This document shows, piece after piece, positions 10,801 to 24,100 of a DNA stretch of 64,000 nucleotides. The DNA comes from Mesostigma viride (taxonomy: Eukaryota; Streptophyta; Mesostigmatophyceae; Mesostigmatales; Mesostigmataceae), in the NCBI GenBank assembly GCA_009746045.1, contig RPFO01000072.1, positions 1,349,330 through 1,413,329 of the forward strand, given 5' to 3'. Both the position numbers and the translations under genes were made by a program. Position 1 is the stretch's first letter. Every line of letters begins with the position of its first letter. Below the pieces are notes generated by a model. That model was not told the origin of the DNA and did not search any database. It was given only the letters and a program-made list of their open reading frames with translations.

Positions 10801-13800
10801 ATAAGAAAGCACCCAATAACCCGCACACCCCCATCTCACAGATAAGAAAGCACCCAATAACCCGCACACCCCCATCTCACAGATAAGAAAGCACCCAATA
10901 ACCCGCACACTACCCCCATCTCACAGATAAGAAAGCACCTAATAACCCGCACACCCCCATCTCACAGATAAGAAAGCACCCAATAACCCGCACACCCCCA
11001 TCTCACAGATAAGAAAGCACCCAATAACCCGCACACCCCCATCTCACAGATAAGAAAGCACCCAATAACCCGCACACCCCCGTCTCACAGATAAGAAAGC
11101 ACCCAATAACCCGCACACCCCCATCTCACAGATAAGAAAGCACCCAATAACCCGCACACTACCCCCATCTCACAGATAAGAAAGCACCCAATAACCCGCA
11201 CAACCCCATCTCACAGATAAGAAAGCACCCAATAACCCGCACACTACCCCCATCTCACAGATAAGAAAGCACCCAATAACCCGCACACCCCCATCTCACA
11301 GATAAGAAAGCACCCAATAACCCGCACACCCCCATCTCACAGATAAGAAAGCACCCAATAACCCGCACACCCCCATCTCACAGATAAGAAAGCACCCAAT
11401 AACCCGCACACCCCCATCTCACAGATAAGAAAGCACCCAATAACCCGCACACCCCCATCTCACAGATAAGAAAGCACCCAATAACCCGCACACCCCCATC
11501 TCACAGATAAGAAAGCACCCAATAACCCGCACACCCCCATCTCACAGATAAGAAAGCACCCAATAACCCGCACACCCCCATCCCACAGATAAGAAAGCAC
11601 CCAATAACCCGCACACCCCCATCTCACAGATAAGAAAGCACCCAATAACCCGCACACCCCCATCTCACAGATAAGAAAGCACCCAATAACCCGCACACTA
11701 CCCCCATCTCACAGATAAGAAAGCACCCAATAACCCGCACACTACCCCCATCTCACAGATAAGAAAGCACCCAAGAACCCGCACACCCCCATCCCACAGA
11801 TAAGAAAGCACCCAATAACCCGCACACCCCCATCTCACAGATAAGAAAGCACCCAATAACCCGCACACCCCCATCTCACAGATAAGAAAGCACCCAATAA
11901 CCCGCACACCCCCATCTCACAGATAAGAAAGCACCCAATAACCCGCACACCCCCATCTCACAGATAAGAAAGCACCCAATAACCCGCACACCCCCATCTC
12001 ACAGATAAGAAAGCACCCAATAACCCGCACACCCCCATCTCACAGATAAGAAAGCACCCAATAACCCGCACACCCCCATCTCACAGATAAGAAAGCACCC
12101 AATAACCCGCACACCCCCATCTCACAGATAAGAAAGCGAGCACCCCATGGTCGTGATAATATCGCCTCCCCGCACATGCGTTCCCTGCGCATGCATTCCC
12201 CAGCATCCCACGTTCTGGGCATCCCCCGAGGACGTATTGAGCCCGGCCCTGCCCGCTACCCAGGGGCGGCCCTCGCAAAGCCTACCAGCGGCTCACGGAA
12301 TCGGACGGTTTTATTGGGCCCTGCATGCATGCGATAGCTGTGCAAGCAACGGCATGGATGCCTTGCGCATGGGAACTCGCTATAATTGGCAGCCACCGCG
12401 GAGCATCAGTCCAGAACTCCGCTGCTGCCGGCATGCATCGAAACTGCGCACATGACGATGGCCACAAACGGTGCACGCCTACGCGATGCCTTGTTGCACC
12501 AGGCACTGCGACTGGCGAGGGCCGCCCAGCGCCCAGCGGTGCGTTGCGGCGTTGGCATGTCTATGCATGAAGACCATACAGACCATACAGGCCAGACAGA
12601 CCATATAGACCAAATAGACCATATAGACCATATAGACCATATAGACCATATAGACCATAAAGTAGACTATATAGACCATATAGACCATATAGACCATATA
12701 GACCATATAGACCATATAGATCACACAGACCATATGGACCATATAGACCATACTATAGATTATATAGACCATAAAGACCGTATGGACCCTATAGATCACA
12801 TAGACCAAATAGACCATACAGACCATATAGACCACATCGACCACATAGATCACATAGACCACATACACCATATGAACCAAATTAACCACATCAACCATAC
12901 AGTAGTTCTATCAAGTATATCAAAAGCACATAAACCGTACAGGCCATATTCCTTACCTGCTTCGGCCGGTGCAGGCGGCTCGCAGGCCATCGTGCGTGCG
13001 GAGTTGCCCCCATCGCTCTCTCCCTCGTCCGTTTGTCCGCTGGTGTACGGGCTAGGGCTCCGAGGCTGGCTATAAATGGGGCTGGGCAGCTTATGCTCGT
13101 ATAGCGACTCGCCACCGGGCATACTCGATGGCCCCGTTGCGGCTCCAGCAGCAACAGCGCGAACGGGCACCACAGACACGTCTGTTGGGGGCTGCACTCG
13201 GGGGCGTTTCCATGGGGACACCGGGGTGGCTGGAGCCATGACAGGTGGTCGAGTCCCGGCGTCAATGACAGGTGGCCGAGTCCCATACTTAATGACATTT
13301 GGCACATCCCTGTGGCCCATCACAGCTGATGGTGCCTCACTCTTGCCCGCTATAAAAGGTGGACGCGAATCCCTGTCGCCCACCGCAGGCTCCGACCTCT
13401 CCCTGTTGTTCATGACAGGTGGCGGCGTGGCATCACCCGTGACAGCTGGCGGGTCCACGTCGTCGACGTTGTCATCCGGCAGGTGGTTGCAGTAGCGGCC
13501 GTAGTTGACCTGCACGCGACATCATGTTGGAAGCAAAGGTGTTTTTGCGTTGCCCCAAACCATGAAGCCCATTGCGGTGGCACTGAGCCACCTTACGGGT
13601 GGCCGAGCATCAGCGGCCGTGCGGCGCATCATGCTCACAGCAGCCCTCCCCTGCCCCCAGCTGACCCCTCGTTTGCCACCCACCCTCTGTTGCTGTAGGC
13701 GGGGAGAGGTGCACGATGGGCACCTGGACAGCCTGATGCTTGCATACCAGCAGGGTTATGGTTGGCCACCGAGGTTTGCTCGGAGCGGCAGCAAACTTGC

Positions 13801-16610
13801 GCGGGCCTTAGGGCCCTATGGTACGCCTGCCCTATTGATCCAGCAGTTGTCCTTACAACGTAGGAACTGGCAGAGCCAAGGGGGAGCAAGGATGTGCCAA
13901 CTAGACGGAACAGGAAAGCGATGGGGAAGAGAAGGCGAGGGATAATCTACAGGCGAAAGAATTACAATCCTCCGCACAGAACAGTCTGCTAGTGGGGTGT
14001 TGGATACCTGAGCGATCATGCCAGACACGCCCGAGGAGGATATTATTAAACCTTTGGCCTCGGCTCCCAAAACATGCCCGGGGGGCCATAATTCTTGCTG
14101 CCACCCCAAGGTGGGGCAAACCAACGAGAGACGAGCCACCATGAATGAAGCATTAGGCGGCCGGGCGCAGGGCAGGATGGGGCAGGCAACAAAAAGGATT
14201 CTGAGCCATAACGCAGTATAGCACACGTTCGCGCGCATGAACACGTGCTCACCGGTGCAAAGGTTAAGAAGCTCTCTCGCGCAAGCATAAGCACAAGGCT
14301 CACCAGCTGCGCAGGTGTCAACTCCTGCGCGCCACACCACCCGACCGTGGCCATGTCTTGGAAGAACTCGCTGGCGTCGTAGAAGACGTTGCCGGGCACT
14401 GCTAGACCTGCACGCCGCAACGGTGACCCGTGACATGACGACCATGACCATCGTGCGTTCCCATCATGCGCATGCCAAGCCCAGGATCAGCGCGCGAGGT
14501 CCTTGTGCATAACAATCACGTTGAGAAAAGCCCTAAACCTTGACAAAGCCGTATTTGCGCTATGTGTAACAACTGTGGACAAGTAAGCTGCAGCCCGCTC
14601 AAGCCACCTGGGCTATCTGAGAGCACCCAGGGAACCTGCACATCCACCGCAATGTGGTAAGAGGTACGTAGTTAAGTTACCATGAACACCGCCAGCAACC
14701 CTCCCTGCACCCGCATGTGCATGGTTAAGTACAAAGAGGGGGAGTCTTCTCGATGGTACCACCCTCCATCTCGTCCTTTCCCCTTCCTTCCCTCTCCCCA
14801 CCGAATCAAACACTGGCTGACCACAGCAGTGCCTAGCAGAAATAGGGGCTAGGGAGTCCTAAGCCCATTCCTTCTGAGGGGGTTGCCCTCAGCGACGAAC
14901 CATGGCCGCTGCAGCACATGGCCACCCACCTGGCGCATCTTCCGTTGTCCCAGGGCCGTCAAACGCAGGGGTGGTCTCACTCATGCCGGAGGGGTTCCAC
15001 AGCTGCATGCCGTGCATCTTTGAGAGGAGCTCGCCCTGGAGATGGCGGAGGGCAGATAAGAAGGGACGGTGGGTGCGGTGCAAGCACCAAGCCCTGGATC
15101 GGAAATGCATAAGGGCATTACCGTGGGTTTGCCAGCAGAAGTACACTGGCTGAGCAAATGCTGACTTTCGTGTTGGCACCATGGTAATCAAGTTATATAG
15201 TTAGTATTTGAAAATGGATGCAATATACGATTTGAGCCGAGAGCTAGTCTCCACTAGCCACTGAAGGGCGCAAGGAGAGTCACCGAGAAGAAAAACTGCA
15301 CAGCATTCAATAAAACCCAACCAAACTGACTGAAGGAATTCGCAGCGGAATGTTGAAGATGACCGAAATGTCAGTCTCGCCCTCTTTTATAACCACCTTG
15401 ATCACCAAATACCCCTGCTTGCAATTAGGACAAAATGAAACATGCACGAGTACCGGATATGGCAGTACACAAAGGTATGCGCAGGAAAAGGAATTGCAGG
15501 AGAGCTGTACTAGTTCTCTACTTACTGAATCGAACAAGTTTCACTAGCAGTTGGGGTCTTTGCCAAGCGTAGGTTCTCTGTTCACATTTCGTGCATGCAC
15601 TGCTACAAACATACTCCCAAACACGCCGTAGTGATTATGCTCACATGCGTAGTAGTGAATCACGGACCTCACCCGCAAATTTTTCCACGAGAAAGCGTTT
15701 GCGGCTGCCAGGAGACAAACAGGATGCCTGTGTGGGGCCTAGCAGGCCCACCTCAAAAGGGTATATATGGCAACCTCACCTTTGGTATCGAGCGTTTACT
15801 CCCCAGGCTGAACCCATGGAGCTGCAGCACCTGGCAAGTGGCGCAGGGACAAGTAACATAGAGGCACATGGCGCGCGAGGCACGTTGCGCAACAGGCGCC
15901 TTGTGCGGATCATGCCAGGTGCATCGTACAGACAGCGAGTTTACCTGTCAATGAACAATCGTACATACAGCAGTTTACCTGTCAATGAACAATCGTACAG
16001 ACAGCGAGTACACCTGTCAATGAACAATCGTACAGACAGCAGTTTATCTGTCAATGAACAATCGTACAGACAGCGAGTTTGTCTGTCGATGAACAATCGT
16101 ACAGACAGCAGTTTACCTGTCAATGAACAATCGTACAGACAGCGAGTTTACCTGTCAATGAACAATCGTACAGACAGCAAGTTTTTCTGTCAATGAACAA
16201 TCGTACAGACAGCAGTTTATCTGTCGATGAGGCGTGATATGGGACACTGCAGCCTGTTCGTGCAGCCTGGTCGTGGAAGCCTCGGTATCAAACCCAAGTC
16301 TGGCATGGTCATGATGCAACATCAGCCACAGGAGCAGAGAGATAAAGAGAGCCTCAGGCAACCCACCTGCTTTAACCGGTTGATGTCAACAGCTTTAGCG
16401 GCATCGTCGTCAGGCTGGATGTTGCACGTGTTGGTGCCGCTGCCCCGCGTCAGCACATGAAACAGTGTGGTGTAGTCTTCGAGCGTCAGGGGCCCCGAAG
16501 CGGGCACAATTGTCTGCAATTTTGGCGGGGGGGGCGGGGTTGGTACGACGCGCGCTGTGCCGTCCTTGCTCGGGATGGAAGCACTATTTGGCGCAGGAGG
16601 CGCTGCTGAC
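7812..16610 (-). CDS. Unrecognised split gene, internal and terminal exons
   Basis: Exons read on the minus strand, all GT-AG: about 16610-16367, 15035-14930, 14407-14304, 13509-12957, 9802-9115 and 8080-7812 (TGA at 7814-7812). Phases agree across every junction except 12957 to 9802 (phase 1 to phase 0), so at least one small exon is missing there. Conserved-looking blocks include LTLEDYTTLFHVLTRG, AKAVDINRLKQ, MHGMQLWNPSGM, FYDASEFFQDMATVGWCG, VNYGRYCNHLP, WAVQTCAVTD, and near the end VRFRVPGGSLAIEIEMDLQ. The 13509 exon is disordered with a repeated RPPVI/RPPVM motif, and the 9802 exon is Pro/Gly/Arg-rich. I do not recognise the family. The N-terminus is unplaced: the frame at 16610 is open upstream to about 16695, and a start could lie at 17.1-17.8 kb. 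The last exon may instead splice out at 7893. Confidence 0.55.
10507..12137. repeat. 41-bp minisatellite, about 39 copies
   Basis: Unit begins GAAAGCACCCAATAACCCGC and continues ACACCCCCATCTCACAGATAA. Copies are nearly identical. Marked variants carry an extra ACTA before the C run (about 10698, 10907, 11157, 11240, 11696, 11741) or ACAACC. It lies in an intron of the minus-strand gene at 7812-16610. On that sense strand each unit holds CTGTGAGATG, which resembles a splice donor. The 60-78 codon frames across it on the minus strand are a by-product of the repeat. Confidence 0.95.
12583..12870. repeat. 9-bp minisatellite (ATATAGACC)n
   Basis: About 30 copies of a 9-base unit, degenerating toward the right (CACATAGAC, CATATGAAC). 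Because the period is a multiple of three, it gives long open frames on both strands (Asp-His-Ile repeats one way, Met-Val-Tyr the other). It sits in the intron just downstream of the exon ending at 12957 on the minus strand. Confidence 0.9.
15926..16226. repeat. 34/35-bp minisatellite with a 69-bp higher-order period
   Basis: Alternating units differ by one base (CAGCGAGTTTACCTGTCAAT versus CAGCAGTTTACCTGTCAAT, each followed by GAACAATCGTACAGA). The pair makes a 69-base period, divisible by three, so frames stay open on both strands. About nine copies. It lies in the predicted intron between the 16367 and 15035 exon edges of the minus-strand gene. Confidence 0.9.
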
Positions 16611-17095
16611 GAATCGATTTCAACGCAGCAAATTCCGCAACGGGAGAAAGAAAACTTATACTTGGTAAATATGGCTGTCTCAAAGGGAAATAAATTATGC
16701 CGTCAAGGAAAAGATTTATCTTTATGTTTGAAATTGATAACAAATGTCAAGCTACCACTCAGGGAAAATTTTACCAGGTTGAGCGGCAACGGGTGGAGTC
16801 ATGATTGACGCCATGCACTCGTCCCATGACCTAGGAACCGCCGTAGGCTGCTTTGCACTCGCCATTCGGACCCCCCCTGCTAGTGCACGTTCGCCTTCCG
16901 GCACCGCAGTAGCTTTGTTAATGCGACGGTTACACCATCAACTCTATTTGTTAAACATACTCAACATCTCCACATGCACAAGCCTGGATCTTCTTGATTG
17001 ATTGGGATGCACACTTTCAGCAGCCTGCACTGATTCATCAACCTTAACTCCCACCATAAATGGTCAACTACGCAGTATTCCAGGTAACTAATAAA

Positions 17096-17801
17096 TTAAA
17101 AGCAGGCAGCTCGAAAAACGGCGTAACGAGCCAGGTCTTGATAGACGACCTCGTCGGTAGGCCGACCGTGATCGTGAGCGCCAGTTATTAACTGCGTTAG
17201 CCAGCCAGTTCTTTTCTCGTGCAGTCGTAGTGCAGCGCCCGGATCACCGACCAGCTCGACCAGCTGGCCCACGACCAGCTCGACCAGCTCAGACCAGCTC
17301 CCACGATGCACGAGCTCACGTGGGCGGACCTGATGCTCGCGCGAGTTCCCGCGCTTTACCGGAGAATGAGGTTACTTTAATTAATATGCTGGCATCTCTC
17401 CCGTACCCGTGTCCCGTGGACGGTGGCCCTCAAAAGTTGAGTTGAGTTGAGTTGAGTTGGGTTGAGTTGATCATCAGTACCTGTTGTATGTGTAGTGGAG
17501 TTGTTTTCGTCCTTGTGCTTCCCGCGCCGGTTGTCCAACACGGCAGGACCAGTCAAAAGTCGGGATTCCGCGCCAAGATGTTGCCTGCTCGGTCGCTGTG
17601 ACCACGACGTTGCCGGAACTCGGCCAGTTGGACAGCGGTTATTACTGAGAAGGTTGGACCAGTGCAAATAGCTGCTGATCGATAATTCAGCCTCCAAAGG
17701 CGCACCATGGCGGGTCTGCCAACGTAGAAGCTCGTCGAGGTATTGCATTCCCTCCTCGCTACCATGGCTTTGAGAATGTCAATTGAAGGCAAGCACCTCA
17801 A
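17096..17801 (-). other. Possible 5' exons of the upstream minus-strand gene
   Basis: A minus-strand frame at 17311-17096 reads LHEKRTGWLTQLI and TDEVVYQDLARYAVF, which looks coding, and another open frame lies at 17748-17377. I cannot connect either by splice phase to the exon at 16610. The stretch also holds a degenerate CGACCAGCT repeat (17253-17300) and a GTTGA microsatellite (17437-17469). It may instead be shared 5' flanking DNA between this gene and the plus-strand gene starting at 18105. Confidence 0.25.
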
Positions 17802-18104
17802 GCGGCCGTGAAGCGATTAGGATAGCGTAGTATTCGAACTGCTATGCTAGAAATGTAAAGTCGAGATCATCATGACATAAAAGATATTCCCAGACCCGAA
17901 CACAGCCAGGCTGAAAATGCACTTCTATGTATGATCCAAAATGACAGCACCGGACTTGACGTCGGCGTCGGCAATCCTCGCATGGTTTGAAGCCAGACCG
18001 CCGCAGGTATCATGTTTGTTTCTCGGCTGTCAATATGCAATGATGCTTCAGCATGCTTGCTCGGGGCGCTTATTAATTGAAAAACTCTGCTTTCACTCCC
18101 TACG

Positions 18105-21100
18105 ATGCGCGAGCAGAGGTTTCGAGGAGCCGACGAAACGAGTAGTTTGACCAAGCTGCTTCTGCAGACCCCGCATGACGAGCGCTCTGAGAATTACCGC
18201 GCCATTTCCAATGGTCTACTTCAATGCTGGGCCGTCGCTACAAGAGCTCCAGACAGATTCCGAAGAATGCTTGACGTGGTGGAAGCGGGGACGGTACAGT
18301 TGGCCATCTTATCCGGCCTTGGAGATGTTCAAGCCGCGAAAGCGTTTGGTGATTTATGTGACATGGTACGATCGCTTTCCAGTTCATTCTTATTTAATGT
18401 ATTTGTGAGCAAGCATTTGCAGTGAAATTAAGTTATCGGTACGTTGAGACCAAACGTATGCCACTGCAAGTAATGCTTCAAAACAGCATTCCAATCTCTC
18501 TTGCTGCTCACCACTTCAGGTGCGTGAGCAGAAATGATTTTCATACATAGGCACGCTTTATGCGGTTTCGACTGAGTGATTGGCTCGTATCATTCATGAC
18601 ATCATGAAACTTGTTTTGATTTGCGGAATCGGACATCATTAAGAGTTAGCGACGCACTGCACTTTGGCACCAGCGACTTCCTTGACCTGAGATCTCCGCC
18701 TCAGTCGCCTTGCCTTCGCAGTCGCCTTTTTCCTGCAGACACTCTGCGTCAGCGTGAGCCTTTTTCTTATAGCTGTACTCAATGAGTGTTGATGTTTTTT
18801 GGCTGTTGCATGGGCAGGTGGTTCTCCAAATGGAGGCATTTGGACAAATCGGACATCACCATTCAAGCAACCAAGCATTCATTGACCATGACAGTTTTCA
18901 ACATCCAGACATTAGCAGTGCAAAGGTATCTTTCATTATGACCAGTCCATTGCAATCCATAATAATTCAGACCTACTTTCCAGGCATCGTCCTTTTTTGC
19001 TTCAGCTATTTCTACGCTTCCTCAATGAAATGGTCTCTATTTGGGATGCTGCTTTGGATGCATTGTTACCTCCAGGTACCTTGTGGTTGGGATGGAGATA
19101 GACAACATAAAGCAAGCGGCATAATATTTATGCCATGGCTGTGTGTTGTTGAGGGTCGCGTATGCATCTCTTTCTCCCATGATAATTTGAATTTTAGGAA
19201 GCAAAGCTGATCTTGTTCCTTGTTCTTGACAGAAGGTCTCATTAGAACTGCCTTTTCTTGTTCCTACGATGATTCTCTATTCATCAATTGTTTTCACGTC
19301 ATGAATTTGCATTCCCCTTTGGTGCGGCCAGCCCTAAACTAAAAGCTGCTTGGCCTGCGTCTGCCAACCCGACAGTTGATGGTAAACATTCATCATGCCG
19401 TTTCGATGCCCATATAATGCCCTCAAAACTGCAGCTGCAGATTGGCTGCCTCAATTTCCTGACGTCTCTGGCCCGGGCGATTTCAGCGGCATTGCGCCAG
19501 CTGGGGCCCTGCTCCGAGGTAGACACGCCATCAAGGTCATTCCCATCGGCGGCAGAAGCACAGTCCAAGTTTACGTCAACAACACCGAAGGAACAGCGGC
19601 TGGCTTTGGAAGACCGGCTTTCCATACTTGCTCATGTCGCGGTGCAGTTGGCAGAACGCACACTCTTCGCTGCCACTCTGGTGAGCTTTTGAAGAAACAT
19701 GTTGTGTGCTTGCGTATATCCTTACTGTCAGGATTGAGGGTGTCGTCCCATCTTCCATGTAACGTGCTGCCAATGGTCAGCAGAAACTTGTTTTCAAGGG
19801 CAGTCAGTTTACTGTTTCAGGCTTCAATCACGACTCTCCTTGATGTTGCGGCTTCCAAGCCAAAAATTAAGGTTGCTTCCGAGTCAAAGGTTCACAAGAA
19901 ATTTCCCTCTTTGATGCTGATTCGTGTGTCTATTGGAACATGATATTTGCAAGCGCCGGCAGTTCTTATCTGTTTTGCCAGGTTTAACTGAAAGTAAAGC
20001 GTCATGCCAGTGCTTTATTAGAAGCCAGACGTAGGCAAACTCAGCGCATTGTTACCACCATTGATATTTCCTTTCTGGCTATCAGGCGTTATTGCTTTAA
20101 ATGCAATCTAAGGCAAAAGGTCCTGTGAATGCGTCTTCACATTGCAGATGTGTACTAATTTCTTCTCACCCTTTCCAATCACTTTTTGCACCGTTGTCCT
20201 AGATGTGTTTCGGAACTCATTCGCCTGCGCCCTGGAGCCACACTCTTTGTGAATACGCAGGCATGCCATCCTAGTGCCTTGACTATGCATAAACCACTTT
20301 TTGTATTAACCGCGGAAGTCCACGCTAACCAGGCTCTTTATCAAAACAATGAGTGAAGCACATACAAAAGGCAGGCCACAGTCCTGCCGCCGATACTCAT
20401 GGGAACACGTATTGCTTGTCAAAAGGCTAGCCTTACCCCTTACAATAGAACGCAGAGAGAACCATACTTCTTCCTACTTGTTTCATGCCCTTCGTCCTGC
20501 AGGGAAGGGAAGCAGAGGAAGAGAAGAACACCCCTCCCCTGCCTGGCATCAAGCCGCTCGTGAAACCTGGAGCTTCCAATCCCGAGAACCATGCAGGCGA
20601 AAGCAACAGCAGAGACGCCTCAGAGGACGCCTCCCTCCGACAGGCTGCCCAGGGGTTCCTGGAATTCTGCGTCCGAACCCTGTGCCAGGAGCTGCCCCTG
20701 GCCTGCTTCACACTCCCGTCTGGTTCACGTGGTCCGCCGGCCAGACCCGTTGCTGGCGGAGGCATGGCTGAAGACGGCAACGGAGGCAACGTGGCCGGCT
20801 CTCCCCTGGTGGCTGCCAAACGGAGGAAGCTGTCCGGCGAAGACGTTGGGGGTCTATCGGGTGAAGGCAGTGGGGGTCAGCGGGGGGGGAATCCAGGCAG
20901 TGGCACCATGTGGCCCAACGTGGGTGTAAGAGCTGGTGTCGGATACCCCTCGACGGTGCCGCCATCCAACGCCGCCATGGACAGGGATCAACCCAGCACT
21001 GGTGGCCAAGTGCCTGGTCTGCCACCACTGGTTGATGGGGCGGTAGCCTCTGCCAAGCGGCTCGCGCAGGTGTGCTTGCGCCTCTACGGTGACCAGGTGA

Positions 21101-24100
21101 GCGGTAACCAAGGGGTAGTTGGCGAGGCGGTCGCCAAGGTGGCGCTGCGCCAGCTGCTGCTCCTGCTAAGGACATTGAGCACCAGCTGGCAGGCCAATGG
21201 CGAAGCAGAGTCTGCACTCTCGCAGCTCTCGTCCACCCTGGATCTAGCAGCCTTCGTCCGCAGCTGGCTGGGGCACGGGAAGAGCCTGGTATGGCAGTTG
21301 GTGGCTGGCGCTGCACACACGGCGCAGGTCACTCGCATCATGCAGTGTGCGTCCTGCTCGCTCCCACATGGCGCTGTGCTCCCGCCTTTTCCAGGGTCCA
21401 ATGGGGGCACGGTAGGCATCAATCATGACCGAGAACAAGGATTTCAAAGAGATGAGCGTAAATTGGAGCGGGCAGAAGCCAAGCAGCCAGAGATGCTGGC
21501 GACGTTACGCCGCCACGTGGCGCTCCTCCATTTACTCCTGCACTCCCTGTACACCATCTTCTCGTTCCTCCCTCAGTCGCTGATCGAGGGAATCACACAA
21601 CCCGCTGGCAGGGCAGTGCGGGGCGACAATCCATCTGGTGCAAAGGAGCAGGATGGGATCGACGATGACGTGTCCCACACATGGGAAAGGGGAGATGCTG
21701 GCAGCACGGGGACTCAAGGCGGGGACAGGAAGGACAAAGCGAGTCGTAAGGGAGCTGTGTGCATCGCTCCGGCCGTGGCGGGGGTAGGAAACGGTCGACA
21801 GGATGGCAATGTGCTGGCACCGCAGGATGGGGATGCGGTCGGGATGGGGCCCGAAGGCTGGCAGGGCGGCTGCATGAGACCGGCTATTGATCCCTCTGGA
21901 TGCAACGACTTGCTTGGATCTGGTGGGCGTGCACCGGGAGGGTTGAGGGGCGGTGGCCGAATCGCGGATGAAGAATGCAGCGCGGGTAATAAGGACATCC
22001 TGTTTGGGGCTGGCACGCACGTCCAAGAGGATGCCGCCGCGTCCGGGATGGCCAACTTTGTGGCAATGATCACAGGGATAACTGGCGTGGCGTGCATGAT
22101 GGACGGGGGTGTCTCGCTGGTGTCTTGCCGCACTTGCCACATGGGCCACAGCAGCCGCAGGAAGGATGTGGACGGTGAGCTGGCTCAGCCCCCTGGCAGG
22201 GACGAGGCGGGCAGACTTCCTCTCCCGTCCAGGGGAGAGATAACAGCGGATGGAGTGAAAGCGGTTGCTGACTCCGAGGCTCTTTTCAATGCCGCGTTGG
22301 CATCCGTGCAGAAGCTGTTTCACCTGGTGTGGGCGCTGGCAGAGTCATTTCTGCAGCATCCTGGGGTGGGCGGCCGCTGCAAGGCCACCACAGTCACGGC
22401 AGTGGGCACTGGCGGGGGTACCATGCCGACCATTCTGGCAGGCTTGGCTGCGCCGGAGGATGATGCCAGGGCTCGGCTTGCTGACCACACCGGGAATGGG
22501 AAGGGTGGTATCGCTTGCCTCGACAGCAGAGGCGAGTGGGAGGATTCCACAGCAGCACGCGCACTCGGTCGCCATGCGTCTCACAGCATCCTACAGCATG
22601 AGTGCGTCATGGGCTCTCCCGAGAGCGTTTTGTGCCTGGGTCGGCTGGCCACCATCCAACGCTTGTTCCTTGTTGCATCCAGGCCTGTGCAAGGGCCGGC
22701 GGACTTGCTAGGCGGCTCTTCAAATCCAGCCAAGTCCACCAGTCTCACCACCACTGGCACCACAACCGCCGCTGGTGACGCAGGCGATGGGCATGACGGG
22801 TCTGGTCACTATAATGATGACAGTGGCCAGACTTCGCTGCTCCTGCTGCGTGGGGAATGCGTGCGCCAGCTGGACTGGCTGCTGGACGCCACCGCGTCAT
22901 CTGCATCCGTCACCATGTCCCCTGCCTTCCGATCGCTGCTGCTGGCACAAGCCAGCACGCTTTTTGCCGACTCGTGCTACGTAACGCTGGCACTGGCCGC
23001 CGCAACAATGTCAGCAGGAGGGGCAGGGAATGAGCCGAAAGGTAGGGCCCCCGCCAACCAAACTGATGTGGTGGGCCTGGGTGGCTGCTCGGCGGGCTCC
23101 CTTGCTGGTGACCCTGTGTACGGTGCCCAAGGGAGTGGGGGTGGGATACATCCTAGGCTCCGCGCAGGTGACAGGGCATCCGTCATCATTGCGGATACAC
23201 GGCAGCGTTTGCTCCGTTTCCTCTTCCGTCATGTGGGCGACCCGCGCCCGCCCGCATGCGCACTCCTGTCCTGCCTGTGGCGCTTTGTGGGTGAGCGCGC
23301 CAGCACTCACCTGGCGCGCTCGCTGGTCGACACGCTGGCCGCGCTGCTGCTGAGCCTGTGCGCACGCACGAGCAGTGCCACCGGCCACCCGTCATGGAGC
23401 CATGCAGGAGGAGGGACCAATAGGGGCCACGATGGCTTGTTTGATTCTGATCGCCAGCAGCAGCATGGCCATGTGGAGCAGACACTAGGCAGCCACCAAC
23501 ATGCGGACCAGGTGGCAGCACTGCTGTGCCGCGTGCTGGATGCGGTCATGGCTGGGCCTGCAGGCCTGGAGGGGCCGCAGGGTGGTGCCGCAGGGGCGGA
23601 TGCCGCCCGCGCTGCTGCGCGGTTCTGCTCTCGTGCCGCCCCCCCTGCAGGGAGCTGTGGGCACAACCCTGGGGGGGACCTGGGGGAACGTGCTCGTGAG
23701 CCCGGCGGTCACTTGGCAGGGCGTAGCTGTGTGGTGGAAGGTGTGTACTGGCAGATCTTTGGCTGCTTGGGGGTGGTGGGTTCAGCGGGTGTGCGCTCAG
23801 GCAGTGGAGACGGAGCCTCTAAGGGGCAGGAGACGCAGCAGAGACAGGTTCAAGCACAAAATGTGCCAGCAGCAGTACCTGGAGAGGGGCTGTTTGCAGC
23901 AGCAGGGCAGCGGGCACTCATCCCTGCCCTGCGTGCTGCCTGCTTGCTTCTTCGTCATGGGTTCCCTCTCTCCCGCATGCGGCCGTTGCTGCGAGAGCAT
24001 GCGCGCACACTGGTCTTTGCGCTACTGTGTGATGCCCTCGGCACGGCGACCCTGGACCGCCTGCCCGGTGCCATGGCCGCTGCTTCTGAGTCAGCTGATC

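Noticed and set aside
10507-12137. Possible CRISPR array (many regular repeats)
   Set aside because: The units are contiguous with no unique spacers, and the genome is eukaryotic; it is a minisatellite.
12386-13075. 229-codon plus-strand frame rich in Asp-His-Ile repeats
   Set aside because: It is produced by the 9-base ATATAGACC minisatellite, whose period keeps any frame open. The rest of the frame is antisense to a better-supported exon.
15591-16196. 201-codon plus-strand frame
   Set aside because: More than half of it is the 69-base higher-order minisatellite; no splice or motif support.
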